Of a DNA stretch of 64,000 bases, positions 10,899 to 18,208 are shown piece after piece. Where the stretch lies: the NCBI GenBank assembly GCA_947500005.1, contig CANMQJ010000021.1:1-64000 (forward strand), given 5' to 3'. This stretch comes from an uncultured Paracoccaceae bacterium (GTDB lineage: Bacteria; Pseudomonadota; Alphaproteobacteria; Rhodobacterales; Rhodobacteraceae). The position numbers were made by a program, and so were the translations under genes. The notes under the pieces are model-generated. The model did no database searches and was not told the DNA's origin. It saw nothing but the letters and a program-made list of their open reading frames with translations. Each line of letters starts with the position of its first letter. The first letter of the stretch is position 1.

Positions 10899-11297
10899 TC
10901 AGTCCAACGTCACATTCTGCGCGTTGATGTATTTTCTACCCGCTTCCATCGCGCCGCGCACGGCTTCGCCGATCGGAAGGTGGCGGCTTTTCGCCAGCTT
11001 GATCAGCATCGGGAGGTTCGCCCCGTACAGGATCCGCCGATCGGCGGGCGCGCAGGCGCGCAGGCTTAGATTAGAGGGCGACCCGCCGAAGAGGTCGGTC
11101 ACCACGACGACGCCGTCACCTGTATCGACGCTGTCGGCGGCCTGACAGATTTCGACCTGCTTGGCATCGCGGTCATGGTCGGCCTCGATTGCGATCGCTG
11201 CCAGCCCGGGCTGTTCTCCCACGACATGCTGCATCGCCGCCAGGTATTCCCTGGCCAGCCCGCCATGCGCCACAATCACGATTCCGATCAAGCCCAC
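10899..11297 (-). CDS. PTS EIIA component, mannose/fructose family
   Basis: This is a 132-residue EIIA-Man-type domain protein. The phosphoacceptor His11 is in VIVAHGGLAREYL, and the TDLFGGSPSNLSL segment is the family's second signature. The start is a GTG at 11297, one base after the rapZ stop, so translation is coupled to rapZ; HPr follows 13 bases downstream. There is no partner permease. In other alphaproteobacteria this orphan EIIA takes phosphate from HPr and acts as a regulator; that role is inferred here. Confidence 0.92.
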   Translation of the reverse strand: MGLIGIVIVAHGGLAREYLAAMQHVVGEQPGLAAIAIEADHDRDAKQVEICQAADSVDTGDGVVVVTDLFGGSPSNLSLRACAPADRRILYGANLPMLIKLAKSRHLPIGEAVRGAMEAGRKYINAQNVTLD

Positions 11298-11298
11298 C

Positions 11299-12168
11299 TC
11301 ACACGCCTTCGCGCCGCTCGAGTTCGCGGTGCCTTATTGACACTGGCTGACCGGTCTCCGCAAGGGCCTTTGCCATCGCTTCGGTCACCGCCACAGAACG
11401 GTGGCGGCCGCCACTGCACCCAAAGCCTATGGAAAGGTGCGACTTCCCTTCCGACCGGTAAGCCGGGAGAAGGAAAACAAGTAGTTTCATAACCTTATCA
11501 TGAAACTCCCAATAGGATGGATCCTGTTCGACATAGGCGCTGACCGCAGGATCGCGTCCATCCGAGGCACGCAGCGACAACTCCCAGTGCGGATTGCGCA
11601 GGAAGCGGCAATCGAAAACGAGGTCAAGCCCCTGCGGCAAACCGCGCTTGTAGGAAAATGACGCCAGAACGAGGCTCAGATCGCGCCCCGCATCCGGGGC
11701 ATACCAACGTTCGACCTCCCTGCGCAGGTCGTGGACGTTCATCGTGCTCGTGTCGATCAGCGTATCGGCCCGCTCGCGCAGCGGAGCAAGAAGCGCAAGT
11801 TCGCGCGCGATCCCCTCGGTCGGGTCTGCGCTGTCGGCCATCGGATGCCGCCGCCGCGTTTCGGAATAGCGTCGCAGGAGGGCATCGCGCGCGCAGTCGA
11901 GATAGAGAAGCGACACATCGACCATCCCTTCCGCCGAGAGCCTGTCAATCGTTTCGACGAGCGTCTCGGGCGTGAACCGCCGTGTGCGCGTGTGGATTCC
12001 AAGGGCCAGCGGCCACTTGCAATTCTCTTCCGTCACCAACGTCTCGGCCAGGTTGAGAGGCAGGTTGTCGACGACGTCGTAGCCCAGATCCTCGAGCACA
12101 TGCAGCGCCGAGGATCTGCCCGCGCCCGAAGGCCCGGTCACGATCACGAGTTGTCTGTCACTGGTCAT
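11299..12168 (-). CDS. rapZ: RapZ-type nucleotide-binding protein (YvcJ family)
   Basis: This is a 289-residue P-loop protein with Walker A GPSGAGRSS (residues 12-20) and the C-terminal family signature CSGGRHRSVAVTEAMA. In enterobacteria RapZ binds small RNAs and a cell-wall precursor signal; in alphaproteobacteria its role is less clear. The ATG at 12168 overlaps the hprK stop as ATGA, which I take as the start. An ATG four codons earlier is possible. The position between hprK and EIIA is the conserved order in the class. Confidence 0.93.
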   Translation of the reverse strand: MTSDRQLVIVTGPSGAGRSSALHVLEDLGYDVVDNLPLNLAETLVTEENCKWPLALGIHTRTRRFTPETLVETIDRLSAEGMVDVSLLYLDCARDALLRRYSETRRRHPMADSADPTEGIARELALLAPLRERADTLIDTSTMNVHDLRREVERWYAPDAGRDLSLVLASFSYKRGLPQGLDLVFDCRFLRNPHWELSLRASDGRDPAVSAYVEQDPSYWEFHDKVMKLLVFLLPAYRSEGKSHLSIGFGCSGGRHRSVAVTEAMAKALAETGQPVSIRHRELERREGV

Positions 12169-12617
12169 GCGGACGGCCATTCCGGGGCATGTCGCCCCGC
12201 CTTGAGAAGTTGTATCAGAGCTGGTGCAAAATGTGGCGCATCCACGCGGCGAAGCAAGGGGACCTCCTGCCCGAGAAGCTTTATCCTGCGCGCCTCCGGC
12301 AAGCGATCGGCCTCCACCGCGTCCAGATCCACCACCCAGCAAAGCCTCGCCGTCCGGTTGCCTGGTGCCCGGAGCAAGCCAAGCCCACGTGCCTCGATTA
12401 GCGATGGCAGGGCTTCGGGCCGCGACATCAGGAGCCTTGGCCCCGCCTTGCTCAGGAGCACCCGATCATCGGCGACCAGTTCCGCGCCGAGCCCCATCAG
12501 TTGCAGGCAGAGCGACGATTTCCCGCACCCCGATGGTCCGATGATGAGTAGCCCGATGTCGTCGACCGCCACGCTGCTGGCATGCAGGATCTGTTCCTCG
12601 GCCTCGACCGGTTGCAT
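12165..12617 (-). CDS. hprK: HPr kinase/phosphorylase, short C-terminal-domain form
   Basis: HprK phosphorylates HPr at Ser46 and can reverse the reaction. The protein has only 150 residues, about half the Firmicutes enzyme: the N-terminal domain is absent and the catalytic domain begins almost at once, with Walker A GPSGCGKSS at residues 27-35. This short form is normal in alphaproteobacteria. It follows chvG by 14 bases and overlaps rapZ by four, so it belongs to the same transcript as the sensor kinase. Confidence 0.93.
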   Translation of the reverse strand: MQPVEAEEQILHASSVAVDDIGLLIIGPSGCGKSSLCLQLMGLGAELVADDRVLLSKAGPRLLMSRPEALPSLIEARGLGLLRAPGNRTARLCWVVDLDAVEADRLPEARRIKLLGQEVPLLRRVDAPHFAPALIQLLKAGRHAPEWPSA

Positions 12618-12631
12618 TGTGAAGCCCCTTC

Positions 12632-14341
12632 CTAGACCGGAAGCCCCACCACGAACCGTGCCCCCAGAGGATCCGAAGTCACATCGGCCTCGGTCGGACG
12701 GATATTCTCGGCCCAGATCACTCCGCCATGGGCTTCGACGATCTGCTTGGAGATGGCCAGACCCAGACCGGAATTGTTGCCGAAATGCTCTGCCGGACGT
12801 TGCGAGTAGAAGCGTTTGAAGATTTTCGACAGCGCCTCGTCGGGTATGCCCGGCCCGGTATCCTCGACCACGATCAGAACCCTGTTCGACCGTCGTCGTG
12901 CCCAGACCCGGATCGCATCGCCCTCCTCGCAGAAGGAGATCGCGTTCGTGATGAGGTTGACGAAGACCTGGGCAAGACGCGCCTCGAGCCCGTGAATGAT
13001 GATCGGATCGGGCGGCAAGTCCGCTATGTAGTCGATCCCCTTGGAGCGCGCATCCTCGCCCAGATGCTGGTTCAGGTTGCCAAGCGTCTCGAGCAGGTTG
13101 AAGGCCTGCTCCTCTTCCTTGACCAGTTCGGCATCCAGCCGCGAGGCATTGGAAATGTCGCTCACGAGGCGGTCGAGCCGGCGGACATCATGCTCGATCA
13201 CGTCCAGGAGCTTGCTGCGTTGATCGTCACGGCGCACCATCCGCAAGGTGCCTACGGCCGATTGCAGGCTGGCCAGCGGATTCTTGATCTCATGTGCCAC
13301 GTCGGCGGCGAATTGCTCGTTCCCGTCTATGCGGTTGTAAAGGGCCGAAACCATGCCACGCAATGCTCGGCTCAGCCGACCGATCTCATCGGGCCGCGCC
13401 GAAAGATCGGGGATTCGGATGCGGCCCGGATTGACTCTGCGCGCGTTGCGGTCCCGCCCCAGTTCCGCAGCCTCGGCCAGATCGGCCAGCGGGTTGGCGA
13501 TGGTAGAGGCCAGCACGAGGCTCAGACCGACCGAGACGAGAAGGGCCACCACGAACATCTGCAGGACCTGCTCGCGTTCGCGCCGGGCAAGCGCGTCGAT
13601 CTCGCCGGCGGGGCTCACCATGGCCACGACGCCGATCGGCTGACCATTCTGCACCACCGGCGTAGCCGCCGCGATGACCGTACCTCCCTCGGCGTCGCGC
13701 AGGGCCTGAACCTGGGTACCACGCGCCAGCGCTCCGGTGACCAAGGCGCTGAGCTGCTCCTCGATCGATGCCTCTACCCGTTGCGGGCTGCTTTGGAACA
13801 GACGCGCCATTCCCGACCACAACGCACTCAGCCCATCGCTGATGATCGTACGGCTCCCGTCATCGGAACTCAGCGCGGCGATGGCCGAGCTTTGGTGCTG
13901 CCCGCGGATGCTGCCGACCAGGGTTTCGGCGGTATCGAAGACAAAGACCTCGACCCCCATGCGGATCTTCAGCCCCTCAAGCGTGGCGCCCACATCCACG
14001 CCGTCCCCGGTGGCAAGGTTCACGGGAAAGCCGTCGGCCAACTGCGCCTCGAACACATCCCCGACCAGTTGCGTTTCTCCGACCAGCGCGTTGGCCCGTT
14101 GCCGTACAAGGCTGTCGCGGCTGTCGATCGAGTAGAGAATTCCCGCGACCAGTATGATCAGCGCGATCAGGTTGAAGGTGATGATCTTCCGTGTAAGCGG
14201 AGAGCCCCTGAGAGACAGGAGGCTGCGATGTGCCCGCCTGTTGCGCAACTCTTGCGAGACGGTGCTTTGCGGGGCGACCCAATCGTCACCCAGCACCACG
14301 TCGCCGCTGCGGTCGCCTTGTGTCATCGTGGTATCGCGCAC
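12632..14341 (-). CDS. chvG: Sensor histidine kinase ChvG
   Basis: This is a 569-residue membrane sensor kinase, partner of ChvI. It has a transmembrane helix near residues 50-70, a periplasmic sensing domain of about 190 residues, a second helix near 265-285, a HAMP-like linker, and a HisKA domain with the phosphorylated His350 in VAHEIKNPLASLQ. The ATPase domain follows (NLITNAISF, DTGPGIP, GLGLAISK). In related bacteria ChvG/ExoS responds to acid and envelope conditions. I use the GTG at 14341 because GAGGGGG lies 7 bases upstream of it; the ATG five codons later lacks such a site. Confidence 0.93.
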   Translation of the reverse strand: MRDTTMTQGDRSGDVVLGDDWVAPQSTVSQELRNRRAHRSLLSLRGSPLTRKIITFNLIALIILVAGILYSIDSRDSLVRQRANALVGETQLVGDVFEAQLADGFPVNLATGDGVDVGATLEGLKIRMGVEVFVFDTAETLVGSIRGQHQSSAIAALSSDDGSRTIISDGLSALWSGMARLFQSSPQRVEASIEEQLSALVTGALARGTQVQALRDAEGGTVIAAATPVVQNGQPIGVVAMVSPAGEIDALARREREQVLQMFVVALLVSVGLSLVLASTIANPLADLAEAAELGRDRNARRVNPGRIRIPDLSARPDEIGRLSRALRGMVSALYNRIDGNEQFAADVAHEIKNPLASLQSAVGTLRMVRRDDQRSKLLDVIEHDVRRLDRLVSDISNASRLDAELVKEEEQAFNLLETLGNLNQHLGEDARSKGIDYIADLPPDPIIIHGLEARLAQVFVNLITNAISFCEEGDAIRVWARRRSNRVLIVVEDTGPGIPDEALSKIFKRFYSQRPAEHFGNNSGLGLAISKQIVEAHGGVIWAENIRPTEADVTSDPLGARFVVGLPV

Positions 14342-14368
14342 GAGATCGCCCCCTCGCCTCGAGCAGAA

Positions 14369-15070
14369 TTACTCTTCGTTATACCTGTAACCGATCCCGT
14401 AGAGAGTCTCGATGGCGGAGAACTCCGCGTCCGCCGTCCGCATCTTCTTGCGCAGCCGTTTGATATGGCTGTCGATGGTCCGGTCGTCGACATAGACCTG
14501 ATCGTCATAGGCGACATCCATAAGCTGATCGCGGCTCTTGACGAACCCCGGACGCTGCGCGAGCGCCTGAAGCAAAAGGAACTCGGTCACCGTAAGTGAC
14601 ACGTCCTTGCCCTTCCAGCTCACGGAGTGGCGAAGGGGGTCCATCCGCAGATGTCCGCGCTCCATGACCTTGGCTTCGGACCCTGCCCCAACGGCATCGC
14701 CCGAGATAGCCTCCTGGCGACGCAGAAGCGCGCGGATACGTTCCACCAGAAGCCGTTGGCTGAATGGTTTCTTGACATAGTCGTCGGCCCCCATGCGAAG
14801 GCCCAGAACCTCGTCGATCTCGTCATCCTTGGAGGTCAGGAATATGATCGGCATCTGGGTTTTCTGCCGCAGGCGCTGAAGCAGGTCCATCCCGTCCATA
14901 CGCGGCATCTTGATGTCGAGAACCGCCATGTCCGGCAACTTCTTGTTGAACGCATCGAGCGCGGCCTGGCCATCGTTGTACGTTTCTACCTCGAACCCTT
15001 CGGCCTCGAGAGTCATGGACACGGACGTCAGGATGTTCCTGTCGTCATCCACCAATGCAATCTTTGACAT
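14369..15070 (-). CDS. chvI: Response regulator ChvI (OmpR family)
   Basis: This is a 233-residue response regulator. The receiver domain has the acidic pocket DDD (8-10) and phosphoacceptor Asp52 in AVLDIKMP; an OmpR/PhoB winged helix follows, ending GIGYRYNEE. The start at MSKIALVDDD (15070) removes 36 upstream codons with no family resemblance. It is the first gene of the leftward block chvI-chvG-hprK-rapZ-EIIA-HPr. It is divergent from pckA, a gene reported linked to chvGI in Agrobacterium and other relatives. Confidence 0.95.
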   Translation of the reverse strand: MSKIALVDDDRNILTSVSMTLEAEGFEVETYNDGQAALDAFNKKLPDMAVLDIKMPRMDGMDLLQRLRQKTQMPIIFLTSKDDEIDEVLGLRMGADDYVKKPFSQRLLVERIRALLRRQEAISGDAVGAGSEAKVMERGHLRMDPLRHSVSWKGKDVSLTVTEFLLLQALAQRPGFVKSRDQLMDVAYDDQVYVDDRTIDSHIKRLRKKMRTADAEFSAIETLYGIGYRYNEE

Positions 15071-15135
15071 GAAAAATGCCCCTATACTGCTCGTGACTGC
15101 CTTATTTTTTCCTCTTTCATCGCCGCTTTGACGTT

Positions 15136-15162
15136 GCGAATCAATCGATAACTGTGATTCGC
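15136..15162. promoter_or_regulatory. Inverted repeat upstream of chvI, candidate operator
   Basis: Perfect 8-bp arms GCGAATCA (15136-15143) and TGATTCGC (15155-15162) flank an 11-base spacer, about 65 bases upstream of the chvI start. The size suits a dimeric regulator spanning two helical turns. The binding protein is unknown; ChvI itself is one candidate. Confidence 0.4.
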
Positions 15163-15247
15163 CGCGCCGTTTCATCACATTAGAGGCAAAAATACCTTAC
15201 CCGGGACTGAATCGGTTCCCTTGTGTTCGGGGCCGAAATCGGTGGTT

Positions 15248-15286
15248 GCGCTAAACCTCGCCTTGGTGGCGCTAACTGCGCCAAAC
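15248..15286. promoter_or_regulatory. Three GCGCYAA elements upstream of pckA
   Basis: GCGCTAAAC (15248-15256), GCGCTAAC (15269-15276) and GCGCCAAAC (15278-15286) lie in direct orientation; the first two are 21 bases apart, two helical turns. The middle copy sits in TTGGTGGCGCTAACTG, which is roughly symmetric around GCGC as in LacI-family operators. A link to the Rhodobacter carbon regulator CceR is only a guess. Confidence 0.35.
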
Positions 15287-15422
15287 CGTCCTGTTCATGT
15301 CCCGAAAGCTCGTGCTAAGACCCGGCCAACCGGCACCTCCGTGCCGGGTGATGGCCCAAGAGAAAGCCCAAGACATGCCCCCGCGCCTAGGCAGGGGCCG
15401 TGTCGCCACAGGAGAAAAACGC

Positions 15423-17021
15423 ATGACATCTGGACGGGTTAACCCGCAATTCCGCCTCGAGGATCAGGGCATCGAGGGCCTGGGAAATGTCTATTACAAC
15501 TTCATGGAACCGGCACTGATCGAAGAGGCCATCAAGCGGGGCGAAGGCACGCTGGGCAATGGCGGTGCCTTTCTGGTGACCACCGGCAAGTTCACCGGGC
15601 GATCCCCCAAGGACAAGCATGTCGTGAAAACAGACAGCGTCTCGGACAGCATCTGGTGGGATAACAATGCCGAGATGAGCCCCGAGGGCTTCGACGCGCT
15701 CTACGGCGACATGCTCGAGCACATGAAGGGGCGCGACTACTTCGTGCAGGATCTCGTGGGCGGGGCCGACCCAAGCTATGCGATCAACGTTCGCATGGTC
15801 ACCGAACTGGCCTGGCACAACCTGTTCATCCGGCACCTGCTGCGCCGTCCGGCGCGCGAGGACCTCAACGAGTTCGCGGCCGATTTCACCATCCTCAACT
15901 GCCCCAGCTTCCGCGCAGACCCGGCCAAGCATGACTGCCGCTCCGACACTGTGATCGCACTGAATTTCGACAAGAAACTCATCCTGATCGGGGGCACGGA
16001 ATACGCGGGCGAGAACAAGAAATCTGTCTTCACCCTGCTCAACTACCTGCTGCCGGAAAAAGGGGTGATGCCGATGCATTGCTCGGCCAACCACGCTCCG
16101 GGCAATCCCGTCGACACCGCCGTCTTTTTCGGCCTGTCCGGCACCGGCAAGACAACGCTTTCGGCCGACCCCTCGCGTGTTCTCATCGGCGATGACGAGC
16201 ATGGCTGGTCCGATCGCGGCACCTTCAACTTCGAGGGTGGCTGCTATGCAAAGACCATCAACCTCAATCCCGAAGCCGAGCCGGAGATCTATGCGACGAC
16301 GACCAAGTTCGGCACGGTCATCGAGAACATGATCTTCGACCCGGAAACGAAGGAACTGGATTTCGACGATGACAGCCTGACGGCAAACATGCGCTGTGCC
16401 TATCCGCTGGAATACATCTCGAACGCTTCGGCGAGCGCGCTTGGCGGTCATCCCAAGAACATCATCATGCTGACCTGCGATGCATTCGGGGTCCTGCCCC
16501 CGATCGCGCGCCTGACACCGGCGCAGGCGATGTATCACTTCCTGTCCGGCTTCACCTCCAAGGTCGCGGGCACCGAACGGGGCGTGACCGAGCCGCAGCC
16601 GACCTTCTCGACCTGTTTCGGTGCCCCCTTCATGCCGCGCCGACCCGAGGTCTATGGCAACCTGCTACGCGACAAGATCGCCCAGCACGGCGCAACCTGC
16701 TGGCTGGTGAACACCGGCTGGACCGGCGGAGCGTATGGCGTCGGCAGCCGGATGCCGATCAAGGCGACCCGCGCCCTGCTCACCGCAGCGCTCGACGGGT
16801 CGCTGGCCGAGGCCGAGTTCCGAAAGGACAGCAATTTTGGCTTCGACGTCCCGGTTTCGGTTCCCGGCGTCGCCGAAGTCCTCCTCGATCCGCGCCGGAC
16901 TTGGGATGACCAGGCCGCTTTCGACAAGCAGGCGGAAAAGCTGGTGCAGATGTTCGCTGACAATTTTGCGCAATACCTGCCCTATATCGACGAGGATGTG
17001 AAAGCGGTCGCCATCGGCTGA
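15423..17021 (+). CDS. pckA: Phosphoenolpyruvate carboxykinase (ATP)
   Basis: PckA converts oxaloacetate and ATP to phosphoenolpyruvate, the committed step of gluconeogenesis from TCA intermediates. The protein has 532 residues, normal for the ATP-dependent family, with Walker A GLSGTGKT at 237-244, the following metal site region IGDDEHGW, and the C-terminal NTGWTGG segment. I start at MTSGRVNP (15423) and drop 42 leader codons that match nothing. It is divergent from chvI and followed by a strong terminator. Confidence 0.97.
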   Translation: MTSGRVNPQFRLEDQGIEGLGNVYYNFMEPALIEEAIKRGEGTLGNGGAFLVTTGKFTGRSPKDKHVVKTDSVSDSIWWDNNAEMSPEGFDALYGDMLEHMKGRDYFVQDLVGGADPSYAINVRMVTELAWHNLFIRHLLRRPAREDLNEFAADFTILNCPSFRADPAKHDCRSDTVIALNFDKKLILIGGTEYAGENKKSVFTLLNYLLPEKGVMPMHCSANHAPGNPVDTAVFFGLSGTGKTTLSADPSRVLIGDDEHGWSDRGTFNFEGGCYAKTINLNPEAEPEIYATTTKFGTVIENMIFDPETKELDFDDDSLTANMRCAYPLEYISNASASALGGHPKNIIMLTCDAFGVLPPIARLTPAQAMYHFLSGFTSKVAGTERGVTEPQPTFSTCFGAPFMPRRPEVYGNLLRDKIAQHGATCWLVNTGWTGGAYGVGSRMPIKATRALLTAALDGSLAEAEFRKDSNFGFDVPVSVPGVAEVLLDPRRTWDDQAAFDKQAEKLVQMFADNFAQYLPYIDEDVKAVAIG

Positions 17022-17033
17022 CCGCAGGACAAC

Positions 17034-17082
17034 GCGGGCCCGGTACGGAAATTTACCGTTGTGCCGGGTCCGCGCTTTTTTT
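17034..17082 (+). terminator. Rho-independent terminator of pckA
   Basis: A 13-bp stem pairs GCGGGCCCGGTAC (17034-17046) with GTGCCGGGTCCGC (17061-17073), with mismatch or G-U positions, and ends in a run of seven T. Confidence 0.85.
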
Positions 17083-17137
17083 ATCGTCCAGCCACAAAAT
17101 CTGCTCGACAAGGGCGCTTTCTGGGGGAATAGGGACT

Positions 17138-17208
17138 GTGACCGCAACTCAGGGCTGGTATGTCCTGACCATCGAACGTTACGGACGTGAGATGGCGTTT
17201 GCGGTCAC
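17138..17208. repeat. Nested inverted repeats upstream of the small winged-helix gene
   Basis: GTGACCGCAA (17138-17147) and TTGCGGTCAC (17199-17208) are perfect 10-bp arms 51 bases apart. Inside and overlapping the right arm, ACGGACGTGA pairs with TCACGTTCCGT with one bulged base. The pattern ends 25 bases before the start codon at 17234, so it could be an operator array or a structured leader. Confidence 0.45.
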
Positions 17209-17233
17209 GTTCCGTTAATTGGTTCAGGCAACT

Positions 17234-17527
17234 ATGAAAAACGTGGCGAAACTCACCGAACTACGGAAACTCATGTTGAGCATGGAGCGGTCGCTTGGCC
17301 TTGAATCGCTCTCGCCGGTAGAGCGCGACATATATTATGCCGCGAATGAACTCTGCGAGGATAGTGAATATATCCGCACGGTCGGCCTGATCGAACATAC
17401 GCTGCTGGAAAGCGTGTCCCGCCCAACCTTCTTCCGCGCCCTGAAATCTCTGGTCGAGAAAGGGTATCTGTCGCAATGCGATTCCGCGAACCGTGGGCGC
17501 TATGTCGTTCACGCGCCGAAGCAGTGA
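17234..17527 (+). CDS. Small winged-helix DNA-binding protein
   Basis: This is a 97-residue protein. Residues about 21-90 look like a MarR-like winged helix: SLSPVERDIYYAANEL, then the recognition-helix candidate SRPTFFRALKSLVEKGYL and a basic wing RGRYVVHAP. The target is unknown. I start at the ATG 17234; a TTG five codons earlier is also in frame. It lies 21 bases upstream of a membrane-protein gene on the same strand, which suggests a two-gene unit. It is preceded by a marked inverted repeat that may be its own operator. Confidence 0.65.
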   Translation: MKNVAKLTELRKLMLSMERSLGLESLSPVERDIYYAANELCEDSEYIRTVGLIEHTLLESVSRPTFFRALKSLVEKGYLSQCDSANRGRYVVHAPKQ

Positions 17528-17548
17528 GGCGGATCATCCCATGAAACC

Positions 17549-18121
17549 ATGCGACCTTTTCTGACGGAAATGATCGTGGTCTCCGCGGCTTATGTGGTCG
17601 CGTCGGCCCTGGTCTTCGAACTGCTGATGCCGTTGCAGGTCATGACCGTTCCGACATATGTCGGTCATGGCAGCCTTCTGTTTCTGCCGCACGGCGTGCG
17701 GGTTCTGGCCGCGTGGCTCTTGGGGTGGCGGGCAATCCCCGCGCTTTTGCCGGGCGTGGTGATCGTCTTTGCGTGGCAGGCAGGCGCAACCTTTTTGACT
17801 CCTAGCCGCGGTGCGGCGATGCTCTTCGCCGTAAGCATAGCGCCGGCCACTTTCTACCTGCTCAAGGCCGCCGGCTGGAACCTGTTTCCTGCTGCGGGTC
17901 GAATGCCCTGCTGGCCGTGCATCCTTGGTGTCGGCGCCTTGACCTCGGCCCTGATCGCTGGCCTGACCAACACGGTATTCCGCTCTGGTTTCGACGATTT
18001 CGTGGCCTATTTCATAGGGGACATCGCCGGGTTGTTCTTCCTGATGCTGGGGATGCTCTACGCCTTCCGGTTCGTCTACGGGAATGCCTCGCTGAACGAC
18101 GCGCCGTCGCGCAATTTTTGA
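17549..18121 (+). CDS. Integral membrane protein, resembles a MASE1-type sensor module
   Basis: This 190-residue protein consists of about five hydrophobic segments (near 6-28, 43-60, 62-85, 90-105, 120-170). The stretch LLFLPHGVRVLAAWLLG followed by RAIPALLPGVVI is reminiscent of MASE1 sensory membrane domains, which usually carry a kinase or cyclase output. Here there is no output domain. It follows the small winged-helix gene by 21 bases. The function is not known, and the MASE1 likeness is by eye only. Confidence 0.55.
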   Translation: MRPFLTEMIVVSAAYVVASALVFELLMPLQVMTVPTYVGHGSLLFLPHGVRVLAAWLLGWRAIPALLPGVVIVFAWQAGATFLTPSRGAAMLFAVSIAPATFYLLKAAGWNLFPAAGRMPCWPCILGVGALTSALIAGLTNTVFRSGFDDFVAYFIGDIAGLFFLMLGMLYAFRFVYGNASLNDAPSRNF

Positions 18122-18208
18122 ACCGGATCGAACCCTCTCGCGTATTTAAGTTGCGCTGCATGTGCAAAATGATATGACCGTGCCCGACGGATGAGAGGAT
18201 ATGAATCA

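Larger units (their letters stand above)
15071..15422. other. Divergent chvI-pckA regulatory region (352 bases)
   Basis: No gene is visible. The region must hold promoters for both genes. On the chvI side it contains an 8-bp inverted repeat (15136-15162), and on the pckA side three copies of a GCGCYAA element (15248-15286); both are entered separately. The coding frame of pckA runs upstream to 15297, but this part has no resemblance to the enzyme and I treat it as leader. Confidence 0.6.

Noticed and set aside
12728..14599. 623-codon frame opposite chvG
   Set aside because: It lies antisense across the histidine kinase, whose H, N and G boxes are complete.
17209..17225. Alphaproteobacterial LexA box (GTTC-N7-GTTC) before the winged-helix gene
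   Set aside because: Two GTTC units are present but separated by nine bases, not seven.
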